A DNA stretch of 64,000 nucleotides. It comes from JBFLYO01 sp040756745. Its GTDB lineage: Bacteria > Bacteroidota > Ignavibacteria > UBA10030 > UBA6906. Under the pieces are notes generated by a model. That model searched no databases. It was not told the DNA's origin and worked only from the letters and a program-made list of their open reading frames with translations. Shown here in pieces: positions 46,262 through 55,306 of this stretch. Location of the stretch: positions 62,001 through 126,000 of the forward strand of contig JBFLYO010000006.1 in NCBI GenBank assembly GCA_040756745.1, in the 5' to 3' direction. Positions within the stretch are counted from its first letter, which is position 1. Every line of letters starts with the position of its first letter. The position numbers and the translations under genes were made by a program.

Positions 46262-46290
46262 TTGCTTTCCGAAACCTCCTCTCGTATAAT
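46262..46290 (+). promoter_or_regulatory. Promoter of the M16 protease genes
   Basis: TTGCTT (46262-46267), 17 bases, TATAAT (46285-46290). The -10 box is perfect. Transcription would start near 46297, about 90 bases before the protease ATG at 46386. It lies in the 192-bp gap after ilvC. Confidence 0.5.
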
Positions 46291-46301
46291 CAGTTAGCCA
46301 A

Positions 46302-46328
46302 GCGACGGCCGGCGTCCCCGGCCGTCGC
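46302..46328 (+). promoter_or_regulatory. 11-bp stem-loop at the 5' end of the M16 transcript
   Basis: GCGACGGCCGG (46302-46312) pairs with CCGGCCGTCGC (46318-46328) across a 5-base loop. There is no T-run on the plus strand. It may end the ilv-leu transcript in a factor-assisted way, or protect the 5' end of the protease mRNA, whose predicted start is only about five bases upstream. Confidence 0.5.
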
Positions 46329-46385
46329 CATGCCGCACTACCCTCACGCCCATTATTATCCTCATAGAACGAAGGAGGCAGACCT

Positions 46386-47732
46386 ATGACCAGACGAGGT
46401 GCATTTGCGCTGCGTTTCCTGGTACTCCTCATCCTGCCGCTATCCGCTGTCGGGCAGCAATACAGCATCTACTCCACCAAGCTTGACAACGGGCTGGAAG
46501 TCATTGCCATCGAAAACCCGATCGTCCCGCTGGTGACCGTTGAACTCGACGTTCGGAACGGCAGCTACACCGAGCCACCCGAATACAACGGCCTGTCGCA
46601 CCTCTACGAGCACATGTTCTTCAAAGCGAATGCGTCGATTCCCAATCAGGAGGCGTATCTCGCTCGGGCGCGCGAGCTCGGGATGACCTGGAACGGGACC
46701 ACGAGCGAGGAGCGTGTCAACTATTTCTTCACACTCCCGAAGGATAGTCTCCGCCAGGGATTGGAGTTCATGAAGGCGGCGACACTAACGCCCTTGTTCC
46801 TTCAGGCGGAATTGGAGCGGGAGCGCCCGGTAGTGACGGGAGAGTACGACCGGAATGAGGCCAACCCGTTCTATTACCTCTTCCGCGACGTGAATCAGAA
46901 ACTCTGGTACAAGTACTACAGCAGGAAGAATGTCCTGGGTGAGCGGGAGACGATCCTGACGGCCGATCAGAAGAAGATGCAGACCATCAAGGATCGTTAC
47001 TATATCCCGAACAATTCGGCGCTCCTTGTGGCGGGAGCCGTGCAGCATGAGCAGATATTTGCACTCGCGCGCGAGTACTTCGGCGACTGGAAGAAAGGGG
47101 CGGATCCCTTCACGCTTTATCCCGTTCCAGAACACCCTCCGCTGACCGCTTCGTCCACCGTGGTTGTGGAGAAGCCGGTCAATGCCGTGACCGTCATGAT
47201 TGCACTGCACGGCCCTTCCGTGACGAAGGATCCCGGCGCAACGTACGCGGCCGACGTTCTCAGCTATATTCTGCAACAGAAGAATTCCGGCTTCCAGAAG
47301 CGGCTGGTGGAAAGCGGGCTTTGTGCATTTGCGAACTTCCAGTACCAGACTCTGGATCATACCGGACCGATCATCATCATGGCCCAGATGAGTGCGGACA
47401 AGTTTGTGGCTGGGGAAAAACAGCTCCTCGATGAGCTCGCCCACTTGACGGACCCGGCCTATTACACCGACGAACAACTCGTGAATGCCAAAACCGCCCT
47501 TGAGCGGAACGAAATGTTCGGGCAGGAACGTCCCTCCCAGTTCGTGCACACGGTCGGCTACTGGTGGGCGGTGGTTGGGAACCTGGACTACTACCTCCAC
47601 TATGTGGAAAACCTGAGGAAGGTTACGCGAAAGGACATCAACGACTACGTGAAGAAGTATATCCAGTCTGCTCCAAACGTTAAGGGAATCCTGGTCTCAC
47701 CCGCAGACCGGCCGAAAATTCTTCCGCAGTGA
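46386..47732 (+). CDS. M16 family zinc metallopeptidase, catalytic partner
   Basis: A 448-residue exported protease (signal peptide about residues 1-23). The inverted zinc motif HLYEH is at 72-76 and the third ligand is Glu153, the normal M16 spacing. Two M16 domains follow each other, the second with the Peptidase_M16_C part at about 200-390. An upstream GAAGGAGG serves the ATG. The next gene is an M16 homologue without zinc ligands, a pairing known from two-subunit M16B peptidases, so a heterodimer in the periplasm is likely. Confidence 0.9.
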   Translation: MTRRGAFALRFLVLLILPLSAVGQQYSIYSTKLDNGLEVIAIENPIVPLVTVELDVRNGSYTEPPEYNGLSHLYEHMFFKANASIPNQEAYLARARELGMTWNGTTSEERVNYFFTLPKDSLRQGLEFMKAATLTPLFLQAELERERPVVTGEYDRNEANPFYYLFRDVNQKLWYKYYSRKNVLGERETILTADQKKMQTIKDRYYIPNNSALLVAGAVQHEQIFALAREYFGDWKKGADPFTLYPVPEHPPLTASSTVVVEKPVNAVTVMIALHGPSVTKDPGATYAADVLSYILQQKNSGFQKRLVESGLCAFANFQYQTLDHTGPIIIMAQMSADKFVAGEKQLLDELAHLTDPAYYTDEQLVNAKTALERNEMFGQERPSQFVHTVGYWWAVVGNLDYYLHYVENLRKVTRKDINDYVKKYIQSAPNVKGILVSPADRPKILPQ

Positions 47733-47761
47733 ATGCTTAAGGACTGCAAAAGGAGTGGCAA

Positions 47762-49063
47762 ATGAAAACACCAAGGCTGCGTTTCATTGCAATAGCGTTC
47801 GTGCTTGTCGTGGCGGCACAATGTGGCTTGGCCGGGACGGAGGCATTCACCGTCAATGGTCTGAAAGTGATTGTGAAATCAAATCCCGCGAACGACATCA
47901 TTTCTGCCCAACTCTATCTGCGGGGTGGGTCGATCAACCTCAGTGAGGCGACCCAGGGGATAGAGGACTTTGTTTTCAGCGCGGCAGAAAAGGGGAGCAG
48001 GAAATACCCAAAGGAGGCACTCAATGCGATCCTTGACCGGACCGCCGCCTCGATCGGCACCAACGCCACGAGGGACTACACGATGATCGGCCTTCGTTGC
48101 CTCCGGGGTGATTTCAATCAGCTCTGGGAGGTCTTTGCCGATGTCGTCATGCGTCCGACGTTCGTTCCCGCGGATGTGGAAGTGGTGCGTCAGAACCTGC
48201 TCCTTGGCATCAAACAGAGGAAAGACAACCCCGATGCATACCTGAACGACCTTGCTATGGAGTCGTTCTACAAGGGGCATCCGTATCATCTCGAACCTGC
48301 TGGCGTGGAGAGTTCCATTGCCGCCATCACCATCGCACAGATGGAGAGGTATCTGGCAGACAATCTTGTGACGTCGAAGCTGCTCCTCGTGGTGGTCGGC
48401 AACGTGAGTCGGGATGACGTGCAGAAAAAAGTGGAAGCGACCTTCGGCACGCTCCCGAAGGGGGAATATGTGCCTGTGCTGCCCCCACCCGTCGTGCACG
48501 ATGGGGGAACGGTGCGGGTGGTGGAGCGCGCGATGCCGACGAACTATATCGTCGGACTCTTCAGCGGACCGGCCCCGAGAGATCCCGATTACTACTCGAT
48601 GACGGTAGGGATGAATATCCTGGGTTGGAGGATCTGGGAGGAGGTTCGGACGAAGCGGAATCTCTCGTATGCGCCGCGAGCTGCGTTTTCGAATCAATTC
48701 GCCAACTTTGGACTCCTGTATGTTACAGCCGTTCAACCCGACACGACCGTCAAGGTAATGCTCGCTGAGGCAAAGAAGATCACACAGGAGCCTGTGTCGG
48801 CGAAAGATATGAAGGACCGTGTGACGCTCTTCCTGACCCAGTACTATCTCCGCAACGAAACCAATGCTGCACAGGCACAGTTCCTTGCGTTCAACGAGTT
48901 GTCGGGGCTGGGGTGGGAGGAGGGAGATCGATTTATTGAGAATGTCCGGAAGGTGACGGCCGCCGATGTTCAGCGGGTGGCGGCGAAGTACATCAGGAAT
49001 ATCCAGTTCGTCGTGCTGGGGAACCCGAAACTGATCGACGAAAAGGCGTTCGCGGCGAAGTAG
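47762..49063 (+). CDS. M16 family protein, inactive partner subunit
   Basis: A 433-residue exported protein with the same fold as the preceding peptidase, 29 bp after it. Where the zinc motif should be the sequence reads GIEDFVFSAAEKGS (residues 66-79), with no histidine, so it cannot bind zinc in the standard way. The C-terminal half keeps the substrate-shaping pattern RTKRNLSYAPRA, the R/Y element of non-catalytic M16B subunits. The signal peptide ends near residue 24. It should build the substrate chamber with its neighbour. Confidence 0.87.
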   Translation: MKTPRLRFIAIAFVLVVAAQCGLAGTEAFTVNGLKVIVKSNPANDIISAQLYLRGGSINLSEATQGIEDFVFSAAEKGSRKYPKEALNAILDRTAASIGTNATRDYTMIGLRCLRGDFNQLWEVFADVVMRPTFVPADVEVVRQNLLLGIKQRKDNPDAYLNDLAMESFYKGHPYHLEPAGVESSIAAITIAQMERYLADNLVTSKLLLVVVGNVSRDDVQKKVEATFGTLPKGEYVPVLPPPVVHDGGTVRVVERAMPTNYIVGLFSGPAPRDPDYYSMTVGMNILGWRIWEEVRTKRNLSYAPRAAFSNQFANFGLLYVTAVQPDTTVKVMLAEAKKITQEPVSAKDMKDRVTLFLTQYYLRNETNAAQAQFLAFNELSGLGWEEGDRFIENVRKVTAADVQRVAAKYIRNIQFVVLGNPKLIDEKAFAAK

Positions 49064-49086
49064 CCAGGACGCTACGAAGATGCAAG

Positions 49087-49932
49087 CTATGGGAGGCCCA
49101 CGCCGGCGCCAAGCAGGATGACGCCGACAGGCCGCATGCCGTCATAGCGGGCGCTCGCCGAGAGGAGACGTACCGTAAGACTGAACCGACTGACGCTCAC
49201 GCCGCCGCCGATACAGACGGCAAACTCCGTCGACGACGAAGATTCGATTCGTCCGCTCCGGATGAGCGTCGTGGGTGTCCCGTGCACCGTGTAGTCGAAT
49301 CCCGGGAACGTTGAAACGAGCGCTCCCGTCTGTACGATGGCACGCCACTTCCATGCCGTGTTCCCCTCGGTGCGCAGTTCCATCCCGGTCAGCAGCCAGA
49401 TCATCCGTGCCGAGGGGACACCTCTCGCCTCCTCGAAACCATCGACCACTTCCAGCGCGCCACGCCGGAGCTCGGAATACATTCCGGTGGTGAGCCAGCG
49501 CCATTTCGGGACGAGCCGAAGGCCGACATCGAGTCCGACCGAGACCCCGGACTCCATCGCCCCACCGCCCGACGTGCTTGATCGTGCGAACCTCCCGTAG
49601 GGAATCGCAACTCCTCCCACCACAGCTACCGGGCGTGCATCGTCCGCAAGTCTGCTCACGTCTTCATCGAAATAATTACTGATCAGCTCGTCGTCGGGGA
49701 TTCCTTTCGGGAGCCTCGTCACCTTCTCGACCTCGGAGAGGCCGAACACCTTCAGGCCGTGCTGGGTGGTGTGGAATCGGATGTAACTGCCGCGGACCGA
49801 TTCGACAAGGGTCCCCCGGACGATCGAACCATCCTTGAGCAACAGAATATCCTCGAGTTCTCCCGATCCCGCTTCTGCCAAAGCGGAACAGAGAATCGCG
49901 ACGTATGCTATCACGATGCCCCGACGTGCCAT
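49087..49932 (-). CDS. Exported outer-membrane-type protein of unknown function
   Basis: A 281-residue protein with signal peptide (MARRGIVIAYVAILCSALAEAG). A short domain follows (LEDILLLKDGSIVRGTLVES, an SH3/Sm-like pattern often seen in FCB exported proteins). The remaining 190 residues alternate hydrophobic and polar positions, as in a small outer-membrane beta-barrel, and finish with GVILLGAGVGLP. The ATG at 49932 has GGAGA 5 bp upstream. It is convergent with the M16 genes (23 bp gap). I do not recognise a named family. Confidence 0.65.
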   Translation of the reverse strand: MARRGIVIAYVAILCSALAEAGSGELEDILLLKDGSIVRGTLVESVRGSYIRFHTTQHGLKVFGLSEVEKVTRLPKGIPDDELISNYFDEDVSRLADDARPVAVVGGVAIPYGRFARSSTSGGGAMESGVSVGLDVGLRLVPKWRWLTTGMYSELRRGALEVVDGFEEARGVPSARMIWLLTGMELRTEGNTAWKWRAIVQTGALVSTFPGFDYTVHGTPTTLIRSGRIESSSSTEFAVCIGGGVSVSRFSLTVRLLSASARYDGMRPVGVILLGAGVGLP

Positions 49933-50168
49933 GCCGTCTCCAGAGTGAAAGCAGATTCGGTTCTTGGTCGTTGATGCATTGCTCCGGCGGCGGAAATCCA
50001 TCGCGAGGTGCCAACGCCGCACACGAGCTGGTGGGAAAGAACTAGGGGGATGTGGGAATATAGGAAACGGAGAGAAGAGAGTCAAAGCGGACCGTGTGTG
50101 CTACCGAGGGATCCGCCGCCAGGGAGGGAAGGATGTCTTTTCGTCGGTCTGCCGTTGCCCTAAACCCC

Positions 50169-53100
50169 CTACCTCAGCAAAACGAGTCGTTTCGTCGCAT
50201 AATACTCGCCGGCGTGAATAGCATAGAAATACGCTCCGCTGGAGAGCCCGGAGGCATCAAAACGCACCTGGTGGTAACCGGCTCCCTGCCGTTCCTTGAC
50301 CAGGACCTGGACCCGTTGGCCGAGCATATTGTAAACCTCGAGCACGACGTCCGCATCGCGGGGAAGCCCGTACCGGATCAGGGTGGAAGGGTTGAACGGG
50401 TTGGGATAGCTCTGTTCAAGCGAGAATTCGGTCGGGAATCGCGACTCCGCAACTCCAGTCGTGAGATCCACTGCGATGCCGTCGGAGTAGTGCACACTCC
50501 CGTCCAGGTCGAGCTGCTTCAGACGGTAGTAGACCCTTCCCGATCCGGCCGCGTTGTCGGTGAATGAGTACTGGTGAGGCTCGACCGTTGTCCCGTGTCC
50601 AAGGATGAAGCTGTTGGGAATCGATGCCCACAGTCCCTCGGGTGCGCTTGATTTCTGGACCTCAAAGCCGTACGTGTTCACCTCGCTCAGCGTTGTCCAT
50701 TCAAGCAGCACTGCTGAGCCGCTGATCAATGTCCCCGTAAACGACGCCAACTGCACCGGCAACGGTGGCCCGTTGTTCTCCCAGAAGCCGCGGCCGTGGG
50801 TCGCAATCCGGAGCACCCTGGTCACGGGATGGAGGGCCATGTCGAACACCGCGACGACGGGGAGGCCAAGGCCGAAAACCGACCAGCTCGCGCCACCGTC
50901 GGTACTGTTGTATACGCCGATATCTGTGCCTGCGAAAAGATTGTTCGAGTTCGCGCGGTCTACCACGAACGCGTTTACGGGAACGTCTGGCAGTCCGGTG
51001 TTTATCCCGGTAAAGACCGGCGTGGTGTTCAGGTTCGTGATCTTCCAGACATGCGAGCTCGACGATCCGGTGCTCCCCATATAGCCGCCGAGCGTGATGT
51101 ATGCGGTATTCGAGTTGTTCGGGTCAAAGACTGCCCGCGCAACATAGCGGTCGGGTATCACGCTCCCTCCGCCAACGGGATCGAGGGTGGTGAGCGGATT
51201 GCCTCCGGTCGTCGTGTAGAACAACCCTCCGCCATTTGTTCCCACGATCCGGTACTGGTCGTTCTGCGGGGAAATCCCGATGGCGCTTACCGCCGAACCC
51301 AGCGACTGACTCACTGCCGGCATCGTTGTCCCCTTGTCTGTCGAACGATAGAGGCGGTTCGTGCCGAAATACACCGTGTTCGGATTCCCCGGGCCGAGCG
51401 ACAGAGGTGCATAGAAATTGACCGGGTCGGAAATGCTGATGCCGTTAAACGAATCCGATGTGCCGTCACAATGAACCGTGGGGTCCACAAATCCACCGTA
51501 GATCCCGAGGAACGACCATTGTCCCTCAACAGCGCAGGCAGTACTATTGACCCTGGCGAATCCGATCAGACTGTTGGTTGCGTTGAAGTAGGTGTGATAC
51601 ATGGTGACCGCGGAGGCGTCCGTCGCGTTCTGGTCGATGGCCGACTGCCCGCCGTCGCCGTAGTCGATCCTGTTCCAGGCCTGACCGGGGGTGAAGAGGT
51701 TGGTCCCGTTGTCCTGAGTGCCGCCGATGCTGAAATATGGGTCGGTGGGGTGGAGCGCGATGCTCTGGAACTGCGTTGCGCTGAACCCGCTGTTGTTCAG
51801 GCTCGCCCATGTGAGCCCGCCGTTGCTCGACCGGTAGACCCCGCCGTCGTTGCCGTGGTACACCACGGAGGTGTTTGAGGGTGCGACGATGATACTGTGG
51901 GTATCAACATGAAGCCCGGTGTCGTAGTTCGTGAACGTCGCGCCGCCGTCGAAGGAGATTGCGTGGATGCGCTCGCAGCTCACGCTGCTGGTGCTGCCGC
52001 CGAGGTGAATTGTGTCCGTCGCCAGCGACGCGCCCGGGACGACCGCGATGGCGATGTCGTAGAAGCATTGACCGCCGCAGAACCCGCCGCCTCCCGCGAG
52101 CTTGCCCGACCAGGACACGCCCCCGTCCGTCGACCTCCTGAGTGCGCCGCTTGAGCTGGGTGAATTGCAGTCAGTACCGGAGGCCGACTCGCCGCTCGCA
52201 AGATAGAGGACCGTGATGCCTCCCCGCCGGTAGACATCGAGCGATCCGCGTATGGTCGCCCCCGTAGTGCCAAGGGTAAATGTCTTGGTGAATGTCGGCG
52301 TTGCAGCCAGCGCGTTTGTCGAACGATAAATTCCCCCGTCCGTGCCGGGACTGAAGCCGAGCACGGTGCAGACAATCGTATCCGCGCTTCCGGGGAAGAA
52401 GACCATGTCAGGAATGCTTCGATTGCCCGTGCCATCCGAAGCACTGTTCGCCGTCGTGACAGTTAGTCTTGTGAACGTGACGGATCCTGCAACCGCCGTG
52501 GCGTTGGTTGAGCGCCAGATCCCGCGGGGGGCGAGCGGGGGCAGCGATCCTCCAAGGGGAGAATCACACCCCAAACCCATGATGCCGCTCGTTGTCGATA
52601 CGAAGATCGTGGCGGGATCAGTCGGGTGGACCAGGATCTTGCTGATGGCGCGTCCTGCGAACGCGGTCGACCCGCTGATACCGGCGTAGGCTGGATTGAT
52701 CGGCCCCACCAGAATCGGAGAGGTGTCCGCGTTGTCGATCCGGTAAAGACCCACTCCCGCATAGCTGTCGCATGAGAGGTTCGGCTCGCCTGTGCCAACG
52801 TAAAGGATCGAGGGGTTGGAGGGAGCGAGCGCAAGTGCTCCCACCGAGAGCGATTGAGCGGCATCGAATATCGGAGTCCAGTGCGCCCCGCCGTCCACGC
52901 TCCTGTATACGCCCCCCTGGGCCGCTCCCACATAGATGATATTCGGGTTCGTTGGATGGACCGCGATGCAAGAGACGCGGCCGCTCACGGCGGTCACAAT
53001 GGACTCGGTCTGCCCGTTGGGGATGGGGGCGGGACCGATGGGCACCCATGCAGTGGCGCTGACTTTGGCAAGCGACCTGCTCACCTGGGCCTGCATAGCG

Positions 53101-53321
53101 TTGATTGCGCGCACCCGGGGATCGTAGGGCAACGCGTAGGGAAGACCACGGAGCATCGCGATGTACTGGTCTCTCTGAAGGATATACTCCTCCTTCGAGA
53201 CTCTCCCCTCCATCAGTCGCGGGAGATCAGCATCCCCTCCCTGAGCATGCAACACCCCGCTTCCGGCCTGGACGACCAGGGTCGCCAGGACCGGGGCAAT
53301 CGCGCGGTACCGTCCGTTCAT
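50169..53321 (-). CDS. Large secreted beta-propeller protein with type IX sorting domain
   Basis: A 1050-residue exported protein. After a signal peptide (to about residue 26) come many BNR/VPS10-like blades, for example IYVGAAQGGVYRSVDGGAHW, LYVGTGEP, VVYHGNDGGVYRSSNGGLTW and LFAGTDIGVYNSTDGGASW, enough for one or two propellers. A beta-sandwich with a fibronectin-like pattern (VLLEWTTLSEVNTYGFEVQK) precedes the Por domain with SLEQSYPNPFNPSTLIRYG and the end YYATKRLVLLR. The start at 53321 has AAGG 9 bp upstream; the frame further up is not coding. It resembles the protein at 18843 in plan. Its ligand is unknown; glycoside hydrolase activity is possible for this fold but not shown. Confidence 0.87.
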   Translation of the reverse strand: MNGRYRAIAPVLATLVVQAGSGVLHAQGGDADLPRLMEGRVSKEEYILQRDQYIAMLRGLPYALPYDPRVRAINAMQAQVSRSLAKVSATAWVPIGPAPIPNGQTESIVTAVSGRVSCIAVHPTNPNIIYVGAAQGGVYRSVDGGAHWTPIFDAAQSLSVGALALAPSNPSILYVGTGEPNLSCDSYAGVGLYRIDNADTSPILVGPINPAYAGISGSTAFAGRAISKILVHPTDPATIFVSTTSGIMGLGCDSPLGGSLPPLAPRGIWRSTNATAVAGSVTFTRLTVTTANSASDGTGNRSIPDMVFFPGSADTIVCTVLGFSPGTDGGIYRSTNALAATPTFTKTFTLGTTGATIRGSLDVYRRGGITVLYLASGESASGTDCNSPSSSGALRRSTDGGVSWSGKLAGGGGFCGGQCFYDIAIAVVPGASLATDTIHLGGSTSSVSCERIHAISFDGGATFTNYDTGLHVDTHSIIVAPSNTSVVYHGNDGGVYRSSNGGLTWASLNNSGFSATQFQSIALHPTDPYFSIGGTQDNGTNLFTPGQAWNRIDYGDGGQSAIDQNATDASAVTMYHTYFNATNSLIGFARVNSTACAVEGQWSFLGIYGGFVDPTVHCDGTSDSFNGISISDPVNFYAPLSLGPGNPNTVYFGTNRLYRSTDKGTTMPAVSQSLGSAVSAIGISPQNDQYRIVGTNGGGLFYTTTGGNPLTTLDPVGGGSVIPDRYVARAVFDPNNSNTAYITLGGYMGSTGSSSSHVWKITNLNTTPVFTGINTGLPDVPVNAFVVDRANSNNLFAGTDIGVYNSTDGGASWSVFGLGLPVVAVFDMALHPVTRVLRIATHGRGFWENNGPPLPVQLASFTGTLISGSAVLLEWTTLSEVNTYGFEVQKSSAPEGLWASIPNSFILGHGTTVEPHQYSFTDNAAGSGRVYYRLKQLDLDGSVHYSDGIAVDLTTGVAESRFPTEFSLEQSYPNPFNPSTLIRYGLPRDADVVLEVYNMLGQRVQVLVKERQGAGYHQVRFDASGLSSGAYFYAIHAGEYYATKRLVLLR

Positions 53322-53638
53322 AAGCACACCTTTCCGGTGACAACTGAGGCAGTGGGAGTCGGCAACAACAGGGGAGACGGGGAAAAGGAAGACAGCAGGG
53401 AGACGTAGTCGAATACTTCGACTGAGACTCTGCTCACGCACATCGCGCTGTTCAAGAGAATGAGCGCCCCGGTCAGGTTTGAATTCTGGCGCCCCCGGTG
53501 CCGGGGGATCGGGCATCCGGGCGGCCCTTATAAGATAACGGAAGCAGAATGGAAATCAAGTGGCGCCAAAACCAGCTGCGCACGAGCTCATGGACTTCTG
53601 CGCTGCGCGCAATGCCCCTATGTGTCTGGTCCCGTTGC
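53322..53638. other. Divergent intergenic region, left part
   Basis: No gene is recognisable here on either strand. It holds the start region of the large propeller gene and a short hairpin, CCCCCG/CGGGGG around 53492-53507, in its upstream region. A minus-strand open frame enters from the propeller gene and by chance includes a CLSCH string. The right part of the gap has the promoter and terminator listed separately. Confidence 0.5.
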
Positions 53639-53667
53639 TTGACACTGATATCATAGCGCAGTACATT
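53639..53667 (+). promoter_or_regulatory. Sigma-70-type promoter before a terminator
   Basis: TTGACA (53639-53644), 17 bases, TACATT (53662-53667). Transcription should start near 53674, only about 15 bases ahead of a perfect terminator hairpin. The next gene begins at 53801. Confidence 0.55.
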
Positions 53668-53688
53668 AGAGTAGGTATCTGTCCCTTG

Positions 53689-53728
53689 ACATAGCCTCTT
53701 TGCTGTACGCGGAGAGGCTATGTTTTTT
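53689..53728 (+). terminator. Intrinsic terminator in the 5' leader of the 53801 gene
   Basis: ACATAGCCTCT (53689-53699) pairs perfectly with AGAGGCTATGT (53713-53723) and runs into TTTTTT (53723-53728). No gene on the plus strand ends nearby, so it acts on transcripts begun at the promoter directly upstream: an attenuator or the end of a very short RNA. Confidence 0.75.
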
Positions 53729-53800
53729 CCTGTTCTTTCGTCGTTCTCGCCACATCTCCTGTGGTTCTCGTTCCTTGCTCAGTGCAAAGGAGGGATTCTC

Positions 53801-54397
53801 ATGAAATCACCCAATGCAGTGCGAGGGATTGCCGCCGGAGTGATCGTGCTGCTCTGCGGCGCCGCGTTCAGCGGCATAAACCTGCTGCGCAACGGCGATT
53901 TCGAGCGGTTTACCGGCGACGAGCCGGACGGGTGGACCACCACCAATATCCCCAAAGCCCTGACCGTCGTCTCCCCCACCACCAAGGCCCACAGCGGCAA
54001 ATACGCGGTCAAATGCGAAGTGAAATCGTTCTACGGCTCGCAAATGGCCGGAATGATCACGCAGAAGAACATTCGGGTGAGCGGCACTGCCCTCGAGCTC
54101 AAAGGCGAGTATGTCCTGAACTCCGTCGGAAAAGACGCGGGTTTCATTACACTCGAACTGCAGAGCTCTGAAGGAAGCACGGTCAAGATCTGCCAGGAGT
54201 ACCTCAGTCCCCATGGCGGGGAATATGCCGCCTTCCAGGTCAGCGGCGACATCCCGCCCGCGGCGGTCAAGGCGGAAATCCGTGTCACCCTCCTTCCGGC
54301 AAAGGAGAGTGAACGACTCCACGAGGGCTCCTATCTTCTCCTGGACGATCTCGTGCTTTCGGGAATTGTTGCGGAAGGGGACGTGCTTCCCGAATAG
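53801..54397 (+). CDS. Exported protein with carbohydrate-binding-like domain
   Basis: A 198-residue protein: a signal peptide (residues 1-25) followed by one jelly-roll-like domain that opens with NLLRNGDFERFTGDEPDGW, the beginning typical of CBM4/9-type and related modules, and includes HSGKYAVKCEV. There is no catalytic domain. AGGAGGG stands 7 bp before the ATG at 53801; the longer frame from 53720 overlaps the terminator T-run and is unlikely. It could be a surface or periplasmic sugar-binding protein, in line with the lyase and sugar transporter downstream. Confidence 0.7.
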   Translation: MKSPNAVRGIAAGVIVLLCGAAFSGINLLRNGDFERFTGDEPDGWTTTNIPKALTVVSPTTKAHSGKYAVKCEVKSFYGSQMAGMITQKNIRVSGTALELKGEYVLNSVGKDAGFITLELQSSEGSTVKICQEYLSPHGGEYAAFQVSGDIPPAAVKAEIRVTLLPAKESERLHEGSYLLLDDLVLSGIVAEGDVLPE

Positions 54398-54628
54398 GTT
54401 CACCGACGAATATCTGTCAATCTCTGCAGAGAAGCGCCGAACGGCCGGTCCCCTCCGCCGTCCGGCGCCGCTGTATTCCCCTCCACGGAATTTTCACGAA
54501 CTCTTCACCTGAGCGTTGAGCAGTTCATCCCGTCCTCCGGTAAATTGCGACGACCTGTCATCATCTCATCCGGTCCTTGATCCCACCGAGGAATCCGGAG
54601 GGGACGTCATTCTCACCAGGAGGATACC

Positions 54629-54721
54629 ATGCTCATGATTCCACAATTCACGAAACGGAGAGGCGTTGCCGCGCGCTCCGGACTATCCTCTTTCTTTCCT
54701 CCTGATCTCTTGCTATACTAA
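54629..54721 (+). other. Possible 30-codon ORF with good ribosome binding site
   Basis: An ATG at 54629 follows CCAGGAGG at 7 bp and opens a 30-codon frame (MLMIPQFTKRRG ... PDLLLY). It has no family resemblance. It may be a short leader for the thioredoxin-like gene at 54750 or the decayed start of another gene. Only the ribosome binding site speaks for it. The 230 bp between it and the previous gene show nothing else. Confidence 0.25.
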
Positions 54722-54749
54722 GCTATCCAAGGACTTCGATGGCACACCT

Positions 54750-55289
54750 ATGAGCAATAATTCCCTCCATCCCGGTGATACCATGCCCCCCTTCCGCAAT
54801 CTCCCCGGCGTCGACGGGAAATCCTACTCCTCCGGTGATTTCAAAGACAAGGCCCTCGTAATCGTCTTCTCCTGCAATCACTGCCCCTACGTCCAAGCCT
54901 ACGAAGACCGCATGATCGCGATGCACCGGGAGTATCACCCACGCGGCGTGGCACTCGTTGCCATCAACTCGAACGAGGAGAAGAACTACCCGGAAGACAG
55001 TTTCGACAACATGATCAAGCGTGCGGCGCAGAAAGGGTTTCCGTTCCCCTATGTACGCGACGAGGACCAGAAGGTCGCAGATGCCTTCGGCGCGACCCAT
55101 ACGCCGCAGTTCTTTGTGTTCGACGCTGCAAGGAAGCTAAGATACTCGGGAAAGATGGACGACAACTGGAAGGAACCGGACCGGGTGAATAAGACCTACC
55201 TGAGAGATGCTCTCGAAGCAGTAGTTGCAGGGAAGGAAGTTGCGACTCCTGAGACCTTTTCGATCGGTTGTACCATCAAATGGAAATAG
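54750..55289 (+). CDS. Thioredoxin-like/AhpC-TSA family protein
   Basis: A 179-residue cytosolic protein of the redoxin superfamily. The active-site pair is Cys42 and Cys45 in FSCNHCPYVQAYEDR, and the cis-proline region is FGATHTPQFFVFD. This CNHCPY group is common in Bacteroidota and is usually annotated as thioredoxin family protein or peroxiredoxin-like. There is no signal peptide in the chosen start; ATG 54750 is the only start consistent with the fold. The role is probably thiol redox chemistry. It converges with the lyase gene (17 bp between stops). Confidence 0.85.
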   Translation: MSNNSLHPGDTMPPFRNLPGVDGKSYSSGDFKDKALVIVFSCNHCPYVQAYEDRMIAMHREYHPRGVALVAINSNEEKNYPEDSFDNMIKRAAQKGFPFPYVRDEDQKVADAFGATHTPQFFVFDAARKLRYSGKMDDNWKEPDRVNKTYLRDALEAVVAGKEVATPETFSIGCTIKWK

Positions 55290-55306
55290 CCCCCTTTACC
55301 TCAAGC

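Noticed and set aside
46302..46328. Listing this stem-loop as an intrinsic terminator of the ilv-leu operon
   Set aside because: There is no T-run after it on the plus strand and it lies downstream of a good promoter, so it is reported only as a stem-loop.
53322..53516. CLSCH heme-binding-like motif in the frame upstream of the large propeller gene
   Set aside because: The motif lies in front of the start at 53321, which has a ribosome binding site and a signal peptide directly after it. The upstream residues do not look like a protein.
53686..53714. Second TTGACA box as a separate promoter
   Set aside because: It overlaps the left arm of the terminator stem and no usable -10 box stands 16-18 bases downstream.
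54629..54721. Calling the 30-codon ORF a gene
   Set aside because: Only the ribosome binding site supports it; no homology is recognisable, so it is listed as a low-confidence ORF.
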